NCBI GenBank assembly: GCA_030604545.1
Contig: JAUVVS010000096.1
Span: 1 to 7,289, forward strand
Direction of reading: 5' to 3'
DNA: 7,289 bases
DNA from: Deltaproteobacteria bacterium
Lineage (GTDB): Bacteria > Desulfobacterota > Desulfobacteria > Desulfobacterales > JAUVVS01
In this document: piece by piece, positions 1 through 4,723 of the stretch
Layout of the letters: each line of letters begins with the position of its first letter
Numbering within the stretch: the stretch's first letter is position 1
Program-made: the position numbers and the translations under genes
Notes under the pieces: generated by a model
Database searches by the model: none
The model's input: only the letters and a program-made list of their open reading frames with translations
Told to the model about the DNA's origin: nothing

Positions 1-9
1 CTTAAAAAT

Positions 10-25
10 GGCAATTTAAGTTGCC
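10..25. terminator. Small hairpin, possible end of an upstream transcript
   Basis: GGCAA (10-14) and TTGCC (21-25) form a perfect 5-bp stem around a 6-base loop. Two more A-T pairs lie just outside a T/T mismatch. The following bases are T-rich only in patches (TTTAAATT, then a T run near 43-48), so this is not a textbook intrinsic terminator. It could close the transcript of a gene lying left of the window, or be chance in AT-rich DNA. Confidence 0.22.
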
Positions 26-50
26 TTTAAATTGATATGGAATTTTTTCG

Positions 51-122
51 TAATCATAATCTTACTCATAATCGTAATCGAATAGGTTCTAATGTTTAAG
101 ATTAAGTTTATGATTATGATTA
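51..122. repeat. AT-rich imperfect inverted repeat
   Basis: TAATCATAATC (51-61) is the exact reverse complement of GATTATGATTA (112-122). The pairing resumes inward with TAATC (69-73) against GATTA (100-104), so the arms 51-73 and 100-122 match at about 19 of 23 positions around a 26-base loop. The left arm is itself built of short repeats of the form (C/G)(T)AATC(A)TAATC. There is no open reading frame across it. It looks like a dispersed intergenic repeat or an extended AT hairpin rather than a protein-coding remnant. Its function is unknown. Confidence 0.6.
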
Positions 123-310
123 AGATGTGCTTTAGGGTGTCATAACAAATTTAATGCAGGCGGATTAATTATGAGGTTATTTTGAATTGCTGGAGTCATG
201 ACCACCGGCATAGCTGGGAGTTTAGCTCTGGAATTAGGAAAAAACTTTTAGGACAAGACACTAGACTAGAAGCTGGAGGCCAAAAGTAGGAGACTAAACC
301 GATTAATCTA
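123..310. other. Non-coding leader upstream of nuoC
   Basis: No gene is visible here. The longest noticeable frame is a 17-codon ORF (198-251) with no family resemblance. The stretch 185-292 is purine-rich with small direct repeats: GCTGGAG at 189-195 and 272-278, and CTAGA twice in tandem at 261-270. No convincing sigma-70 or sigma-54 promoter could be identified by eye, although transcription of the nuo block may begin in this region. No part of nuoA or nuoB, the usual upstream neighbours, is present. Confidence 0.55.
288..292 (+). promoter_or_regulatory. Shine-Dalgarno-like AGGAG, distant from nuoC start
   Basis: AGGAG lies 18 bases before the nuoC ATG, much farther than the usual 5-10. 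In-frame upstream codons contain no ATG, GTG or TTG before a stop at 287-289; the only unusual option is an ATT at 302, nine bases from the AGGAG. The ATG at 311 is therefore kept as the start, and this site is only a possible ribosome-binding sequence. Confidence 0.3.
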
Positions 311-826
311 ATGAATGCACTTGATATATACAAGTTATTATTAGATCATTTCGGGAATGATATCATTCTTGACTTTGTTGAAACGGAAGACCCTTATATT
401 AAAATAAATCACGAACACATTCAGACAATATGTGCTTTTTTGCGTTATAATCCGAAATTAAAATTTATTTTTCTTTCCAATATATCCGGTGTCGATTATC
501 CCGACAGAAATGAAATCGACATTGTTTATCACCTTTTTTCCTCAGAACTGAATCATCTTTGTGCGCTAAAAACTACTGTTTCCAGAGACAAACCGGAGCT
601 GGATTCCTTGGAAAGCGTTTGGAAAGCTGCCAACTGGTTTGAGCGGGAAATATTTGATCTTCTTGGAGTAAATTTCATCGGCCATTCTAATCTCAAGAGA
701 ATATTATTGCCTGATGATTGGGAGGGTCATCCCCTTAGAAAAGATTATAAAGAAAATGATTCTTACCATGATATGAAAACCACCCGGCAAGATCCATTAA
801 AACTTCTTCGGAAAAAGAATGAGTAA
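311..826 (+). CDS. nuoC: NADH-quinone oxidoreductase subunit C (30 kDa subunit family)
   Basis: NuoC is a cofactor-free subunit of the peripheral arm of complex I. It packs against NuoD and NuoB on the cytoplasmic side and stabilises the connecting module. The 171-residue product is in the normal range for stand-alone NuoC. The family signature is clear: ERE at 111-113 followed by IFDLLGVNF and then GHPLRKDY at 139-146, with the preceding W104 and W109 region typical of the family. It is not fused to NuoD, unlike the NuoCD protein of E. coli. The stop overlaps the nuoD start by 8 bp, which indicates translational coupling. The ATG at 311 is the only ordinary start in frame, but it lacks a well-spaced Shine-Dalgarno sequence. 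nuoA and nuoB do not precede it within 310 bp, which is unusual. Identity is secure. Confidence 0.96.
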   Translation: MNALDIYKLLLDHFGNDIILDFVETEDPYIKINHEHIQTICAFLRYNPKLKFIFLSNISGVDYPDRNEIDIVYHLFSSELNHLCALKTTVSRDKPELDSLESVWKAANWFEREIFDLLGVNFIGHSNLKRILLPDDWEGHPLRKDYKENDSYHDMKTTRQDPLKLLRKKNE

Positions 827-1985
827 TTCGATAAAAAAAGAAGATGATTTAAAACATTTAAAGCCACTAACCTCTCCATTCGAAGAAGAGATGATGCTCA
901 ACATGGGTCCTCAGCATCCGTCAACCCATGGTGTGTTGAACTTCCTTGTAGTTACGGATGGGGAGGTTATGCACCAGGCCCGTCCGAATATCGGCTACTT
1001 ACATAGGGGCATAGAAAAGCTGGCAGAGATGACGCCTTACACCGGATTCATGCCTTATATGGATCGCGTGGACTATTTAGCCGCAATGTTTGCCAATCAA
1101 GCCTTTGCCATGGCCGTTGAACGGCTTGCCGGCATAGAGGTGCCGGAACGAGCGGAATATCTTCGGGTAATTGCATGTGAATTAAACCGGATAGCCAGCC
1201 ATTTAATTGCCACTGGGGCACTGGGTCTTGATCTGGGGGCGATCACACCATTTTTACATTGGATCAGAGAACGTGAATTTATTAACGATCTTATGGAAGA
1301 ACTCTGCGGAGCAAGACTCACCTATAACTATATGCGGATCGGGGGCGTATATGCCGATATTCCTTCAGGTTTGCCGGATAAGATCCTGCGGTTCCTGGAT
1401 CATTTTGAACCTATTGTCGATGAGTACAATCGTCTTTTAACAAATAATGAGATTTTTGTCAGACGTCTTGCTGATGTTGCAGTAATAACTCCAATTGATG
1501 CAGTGAATTTCGGGCTAGTAGGTCCCAATTTAAGGGGGTCTGGAATCGAGATAGATCTCAGGAAAATTTTGGGATATTCCGCTTATCCAAACTTTGATTT
1601 TGAAGTCCCGTTGGGGAAAGGTTTTAGAGGAACACAGGGGGATTGTTACGACAGATACATGGTACGCATGCTTGAAATGAAGGAATCCTGCAAGATTATT
1701 CGACAGGCTATTGAAAATCTTCCGGCAGGTGAACACCGAGCCAAAGTAAAGAGAAAATTGAAGGTTAAGGAGAATGAGTTTTATTCCCGGATAGAAAGTG
1801 CCAGAGGTGAAATGGGAGTATATCTGATTTCAGACGGGACGGATAAACCATACCGGTTAAAAATAAAGACAGGATCATTTACCGCCATGTCTATTGTAGA
1901 AAAAATAAGTCAGGGGCTTATGATCGCCGATCTGGTCGCATTAATCGGGAGTCTCGATATTGTCGCCCCGGAGGTTGATCGATGA
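819..1985 (+). CDS. nuoD: NADH-quinone oxidoreductase subunit D (49 kDa subunit family)
   Basis: NuoD is the 49 kDa-type peripheral subunit, descended from the large subunit of [NiFe] hydrogenases, which with NuoB forms the quinone-reduction site. The signature MGPQHPSTHG lies at 29-38, GYLHRGIEK at 59-67 and MDRVDY at 81-86. By family knowledge His37 and Tyr86 correspond to the conserved histidine and tyrosine that contact the quinone head group, and both are present. The C-terminus runs through RGEMGVYLISDGTDKPYR (329-346) to IGSLDIVAPEVDR, so the protein is full length at 388 residues. No hydrogenase-type nickel-binding cysteine pairs are seen at the termini, which argues for a complex I subunit rather than a hydrogenase. 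The start lies inside the end of nuoC, and the stop TGA is shared with the ATGA start of nuoH. In canonical 14-subunit operons nuoE, nuoF and nuoG follow nuoD; here they do not. Confidence 0.97.
   Translation: MSNSIKKEDDLKHLKPLTSPFEEEMMLNMGPQHPSTHGVLNFLVVTDGEVMHQARPNIGYLHRGIEKLAEMTPYTGFMPYMDRVDYLAAMFANQAFAMAVERLAGIEVPERAEYLRVIACELNRIASHLIATGALGLDLGAITPFLHWIREREFINDLMEELCGARLTYNYMRIGGVYADIPSGLPDKILRFLDHFEPIVDEYNRLLTNNEIFVRRLADVAVITPIDAVNFGLVGPNLRGSGIEIDLRKILGYSAYPNFDFEVPLGKGFRGTQGDCYDRYMVRMLEMKESCKIIRQAIENLPAGEHRAKVKRKLKVKENEFYSRIESARGEMGVYLISDGTDKPYRLKIKTGSFTAMSIVEKISQGLMIADLVALIGSLDIVAPEVDR
1970..1974 (+). promoter_or_regulatory. Strong ribosome-binding site for nuoH
   Basis: GGAGG sits inside the last codons of nuoD, 7 bases before the nuoH ATG at 1982. 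It is the best Shine-Dalgarno sequence in the window and supports the 1982 start within the ATGA overlap. Confidence 0.8.
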
Positions 1986-3229
1986 AAGAATTAGCCGACA
2001 GACTGTTCCTGATGATATTCAACATCGAACCTGCAAATTCGCCTTACCTTGCTTTATGGTATGCACTGATTATCTTTCTCGCTTCATTTATTCTGCTCAA
2101 TTTTGCCGCACTGTTTGCAGGAATTACCAGCTTTGTTGAGCGGCGAATTGCCGCAAGAATCCAGAGCCGAATCGGTCCCAATCTTGTGGGGCCCCAGGGA
2201 ATTATACAGTGGCTTGCCGATGGAATAAAATTGTTCCTTAAAGAAGATCTTGTCCCGAAAGATGCGGATAAAATTTTATTTCGCTTTGCGCCTTATTTTG
2301 TTTTTACGGGACTCTTCGGTGCTTTTGTTGCACTTCCTTTTGGTTACGGAATTATTGCTGCAGATTTGAACATCGGCATATATTATATACTTGCATTCAC
2401 ATCGCTGGTGGTGTTGGGGATCATTATGGGCGGTTGGTCATCCAACTCTAAATGGGCCCTTTTCGGTGCTCTACGATCGGCAGCTCAAATTATTTCCTAT
2501 GAAATTCCTACGGGATTATCCTTGATGATAGTTATTATGCTTGCCGGAAGCCTGTCCACTCAATCAATTATTATGGCACAGGGCGGATGGCCCTGGGAAT
2601 GGTTTGTTTTTCACAGCCCCTTTACTCTGGTAGGCTTTTTCATCTTTTTTACATCTTCCCTTGCAGAAGGAAACCGTGTGCCTTTTGACCTGCCGGAAGC
2701 AGAAAGCGAATTGGTTTCCGGATACAACACCGAATATTCCGGCCTTCGATTCCTTATTTTTCCCATGGCGGAGTGGGCTAATATGTGGGTAGTCGGTGCT
2801 TTGGTAACGCTTACCTATCTGGGTGGCTGGCAAGTTCCCGGCGTAAGCCTGGAAGCAATCCAATCCAGTTTGTTATTAATTTTAATCGGTATAGCAATTT
2901 TTTGCATAAAGTCACTCGCTGTTGTTTTTATTATCATCCAGTTGCGCTGGACACTACCTAGAGTCCGTGTTGATCAAATGGCTTTTGTGTGTTGGACTTA
3001 TTTTGTTCCCATTTCATTGTTATCTCTTATCGGAACCATGATATGGATGTTGATATTCCCATGGGAAACAATCATAGGAACCGTTATCCGAATAGTCATG
3101 TTCGGTATCGGAGCAGGTGTCACAATATGGTATCTTTTAAGAATCAGATATAATTATATAACAGATAAACCCAGGTTTGAAAGGTTCAAAGAAGCACCAC
3201 AATGGTATCCGCCATGGAAAATGCCGTAA
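1982..3229 (+). CDS. nuoH: NADH-quinone oxidoreductase subunit H, with extra C-terminal membrane segment
   Basis: NuoH is the membrane subunit that joins the peripheral arm to the proton-pumping arm and forms the quinone entry channel with NuoD and NuoB. The signatures visible are FVERRIAARIQSRIGPN (51-67) continuing into LVGPQGIIQWLADGIKL (68-84), the loop EIPTGLSLM (174-182), EGNRVPFDLPEAESELV (229-245) with its acidic residues, and RVRVDQM (327-333). At 415 residues it is clearly longer than E. coli NuoH (about 325). By eye there are nine hydrophobic segments (roughly 22-51, 102-123, 131-152, 167-190, 212-228, 257-281, 294-320, 333-359, 364-387) against the usual eight. The ninth is followed by a basic, aromatic tail ending in PQWYPPWKMP. 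The start has a strong GGAGG; the 3' end overlaps the proposed nuoI start by 28 bp. Identity is secure; the topology of the C-terminal extension is inferred. Confidence 0.96.
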   Translation: MKELADRLFLMIFNIEPANSPYLALWYALIIFLASFILLNFAALFAGITSFVERRIAARIQSRIGPNLVGPQGIIQWLADGIKLFLKEDLVPKDADKILFRFAPYFVFTGLFGAFVALPFGYGIIAADLNIGIYYILAFTSLVVLGIIMGGWSSNSKWALFGALRSAAQIISYEIPTGLSLMIVIMLAGSLSTQSIIMAQGGWPWEWFVFHSPFTLVGFFIFFTSSLAEGNRVPFDLPEAESELVSGYNTEYSGLRFLIFPMAEWANMWVVGALVTLTYLGGWQVPGVSLEAIQSSLLLILIGIAIFCIKSLAVVFIIIQLRWTLPRVRVDQMAFVCWTYFVPISLLSLIGTMIWMLIFPWETIIGTVIRIVMFGIGAGVTIWYLLRIRYNYITDKPRFERFKEAPQWYPPWKMP

Positions 3230-3825
3230 ACGCAAAATCTCATTTGCCGGTTTTTCAATATTTTAAAAATATATACCTTTTGGTGGTTTCAATACTGGAG
3301 GGAATGGCAGTAACCATGAGCTATTTATTCCGCAGGCCTATAACCATCCAGTACCCCTATAAAATGGAAGAGTCGATCGACACGGTACTCCCCCCGCAAT
3401 TTCGTGGTATACTGGAGGTAGATCTTCCATATTGCATCGCCTGCCTTCGATGCGCAAACACTTGCCCCATAGATTGTATAGCCATCGATCTTGAAAAAAA
3501 TGCTGAAACAAAAGAACGTTTCATTACCCGTTTTGATATTGATATCTCAAAGTGTATGTTTTGTGGGCTCTGTGTAGAAGGGTGTTCAACCGGTGCAATC
3601 CATCATACAAAAATTTTCAGCGGAACGAGTCACTATATTGAAAATCTAGTACTTGAATTTGTTGATACACCCGTTCGTCCATTCAAAAAACCGAAATCCA
3701 TGGAAGATATACCGTTTGATAAAAGCGGAAAGATAGCAAAAAATAAATTAAAAGATTTTTTTTCACCTCCTGAATTTGTAATAGATCACCGCAAAGGTGA
3801 AAAGTACACAAGGAGAGTAAGATAA
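3202..3825 (+). CDS. nuoI: NADH-quinone oxidoreductase subunit I, two-[4Fe-4S] ferredoxin-type protein
   Basis: NuoI carries two [4Fe-4S] clusters (N6a and N6b) that pass electrons along the peripheral arm towards NuoB. Both cysteine motifs are visible: C78-C81-C84-C88 followed by Pro (CxxCxxCxxxCP), and C118-C121-C124-C128. In the second the residue after the last cysteine is Ser rather than the usual Pro. An amphipathic N-terminal helix (about 20-45) leads to RRPITIQYP (44-52), which normally lies against NuoH at the membrane. The C-terminal 50 residues are basic and low in hydrophobicity. The start is uncertain. ATG 3202 overlaps nuoH by 28 bp with a poor Shine-Dalgarno, and ATG 3214 is equally possible. 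ATG 3304 and ATG 3316 lie downstream of GGAGGG (3297-3302) but would remove most of the N-terminal helix that the family conserves, so 3202 or 3214 is preferred. Confidence 0.95.
   Translation: MVSAMENAVNAKSHLPVFQYFKNIYLLVVSILEGMAVTMSYLFRRPITIQYPYKMEESIDTVLPPQFRGILEVDLPYCIACLRCANTCPIDCIAIDLEKNAETKERFITRFDIDISKCMFCGLCVEGCSTGAIHHTKIFSGTSHYIENLVLEFVDTPVRPFKKPKSMEDIPFDKSGKIAKNKLKDFFSPPEFVIDHRKGEKYTRRVR
3297..3302 (+). promoter_or_regulatory. Internal Shine-Dalgarno-like GGAGGG within nuoI
   Basis: GGAGGG precedes two in-frame ATGs of nuoI, one 1 base away (3304) and one 13 bases away (3316). Neither spacing is ideal. Starting there would give a 173- or 169-residue protein lacking the conserved N-terminal helix, so the site probably only reflects the Glu-Gly codons of the protein, but it is the main rival to the chosen start. 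Confidence 0.25.
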
Positions 3826-3840
3826 TGCAATAAACATTTA

Positions 3841-3845
3841 AAGGA
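3841..3845 (+). promoter_or_regulatory. Ribosome-binding site for nuoJ
   Basis: AAGGA lies 8 bases before the nuoJ ATG at 3854, in the 28-bp spacer after nuoI. The spacing is normal and fixes the nuoJ start. Confidence 0.65.
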
Positions 3846-3853
3846 ATTTAAAA

Positions 3854-4363
3854 ATGACTCACATAGTCTACGATGCAGTATTTTACATTTTAGCGTTTTT
3901 TGTAGTTGGTTCGGCAGGTATTGTTGCGCTTTCAAGGAACATTATGCGGAGCGCATTTGCATTGGTGGTAACCTTCCTTGGCGTTGCGGGACTTTTTGCA
4001 TTGCTCTCGGCGGATTTTCTGGCAGCGACCCAGCTGCTTGTCTATGTCGGGGGAATCCTCGTTCTTATACTTTTTGCGGTGATGCTATCTAGCCGTATAA
4101 AGGAAATTAAGATATCGAATCTTTCTGTAGGCGTTTTTAGCGGCGGCAGTATCATTACCCTTTTGATTCTACTGTTGACCTATATATCAATAAAAACGCC
4201 CTGGAAAGAACTCGACACCGTTAATTTTGCACCCACCACATCTGCCATTGGAAACAATCTTCTCACTAAATATCTTTTACCATTTGAAGTATTATCTGTT
4301 CTGCTGCTGGTGGGGCTGATCGGTGCCGTTGTGGTAGCTCGTAAAGAAAAGGATGAGCCATGA
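3854..4363 (+). CDS. nuoJ: NADH-quinone oxidoreductase subunit J
   Basis: NuoJ is a small membrane subunit lying between NuoH/NuoA and NuoK in the proton-pumping arm. The 169-residue product is close to the E. coli length (184) and has five hydrophobic segments: about 7-25, 33-51, 57-78, 93-112 and 142-161. The most diagnostic stretch is LLVYVGGILVLILFAVML (61-78), the conserved third helix that in known structures carries a pi-bulge and switches conformation during turnover. The loop 113-141 is the usual variable extramembrane region. The short charged C-terminus (RKEKDEP) overlaps the nuoK start by 4 bp (ATGA at 4360-4363), implying coupled translation. Identity rests on this helix, the topology and the position before nuoK. 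Confidence 0.94.
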   Translation: MTHIVYDAVFYILAFFVVGSAGIVALSRNIMRSAFALVVTFLGVAGLFALLSADFLAATQLLVYVGGILVLILFAVMLSSRIKEIKISNLSVGVFSGGSIITLLILLLTYISIKTPWKELDTVNFAPTTSAIGNNLLTKYLLPFEVLSVLLLVGLIGAVVVARKEKDEP

Positions 4364-4671
4364 ATGTCGGATTGAGCCATTTTTTGGTTGTCGGTGCGTT
4401 GGTTTTCTCACTCGGACTTTATTGCGTAATTACAAGAAGGAATGCCATAGGCGTACTTATGGGTGTTGAACTCATTTTAAACTCAGCCAACGTAAATTTT
4501 CTGGCGTTTTCCCACTTTTCTCACGGAAATATTGACGGCAATATATTTGCGCTCTTTTGCATTGTTCTTGCTGCGCTGGAATGTGCCGTGGCCCTTGCGA
4601 TTGTAATGGCCGTTTATCGAAACTTCGATAAGATTATTGATATGGAAAAGCTGATAACAATGAAGAAATAA
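4360..4671 (+). CDS. nuoK: NADH-quinone oxidoreductase subunit K
   Basis: NuoK is a three-helix membrane subunit related to MrpC of multisubunit cation/proton antiporters and forms part of the proton path next to NuoJ and NuoN. At 103 residues it has the standard length (E. coli, 100). The two membrane-buried glutamates essential in the family are present: E37 in GVELILN (31-41) in helix 2 and E74 in ALECAVALAIVMAVYR (72-87) in helix 3. The start codon overlaps the nuoJ stop as ATGA, and AAAAGGA (4347-4353) gives a good Shine-Dalgarno sequence 6 bases upstream. A short basic tail (KLITMKK) follows helix 3. After the stop there is a 52-bp spacer with a hairpin before nuoL. Confidence 0.96.
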   Translation: MNVGLSHFLVVGALVFSLGLYCVITRRNAIGVLMGVELILNSANVNFLAFSHFSHGNIDGNIFALFCIVLAALECAVALAIVMAVYRNFDKIIDMEKLITMKK

Positions 4672-4674
4672 ATA

Positions 4675-4718
4675 ATGAATTCGTAAAAAGACATTTTTTT
4701 GACTTTTTACAAAACCAT
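4675..4718. repeat. Imperfect hairpin in the nuoK-nuoL spacer
   Basis: GTAAAAAG (4683-4690) and CTTTTTAC (4703-4710) are exact reverse complements around a 12-base, T-rich loop. The pairing extends outward with mismatches, so the arms 4675-4690 and 4703-4718 pair at 13 of 16 positions. The hairpin fills the spacer and ends 5 bases before the nuoL ATG, where no Shine-Dalgarno sequence can be seen. Its AT-only core makes it a poor intrinsic terminator. It may instead affect mRNA processing or translation of nuoL, or be a small dispersed palindromic repeat; the sequence alone does not decide. Confidence 0.65.
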
Positions 4719-4723
4719 CAAAT

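Noticed and set aside
198..251. 17-codon ORF with a GGAG-like site upstream in the nuoC leader
   Set aside because: It is too short and featureless to separate from chance. A leader peptide is possible but nothing (such as codon runs with a paired attenuator) supports it.
1097..1321. 74-codon open frame on the minus strand inside nuoD
   Set aside because: It lies wholly antisense to the strongly conserved nuoD and its product shows no recognisable family or plausible ribosome site.
1207..1440. 77-codon open frame on the plus strand in another frame of nuoD
   Set aside because: It is out of frame within a conserved gene and has no domain-like composition.
1530..1736. 68-codon minus-strand frame inside nuoD
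   Set aside because: Antisense shadow of conserved coding sequence.
819..1985. Large subunit of a [NiFe] hydrogenase instead of NuoD
   Set aside because: The nickel-binding cysteine pairs near both termini are absent, while the complex I signature and quinone-site His and Tyr are present.
2564..2863. 99-codon minus-strand frame inside nuoH
   Set aside because: It overlaps the most conserved part of nuoH and has no family resemblance.
4180..4380. 66-codon minus-strand frame across nuoJ and the nuoK start
   Set aside because: It is a low-complexity Ser/Thr-rich product mirroring Leu/Val codons of nuoJ.
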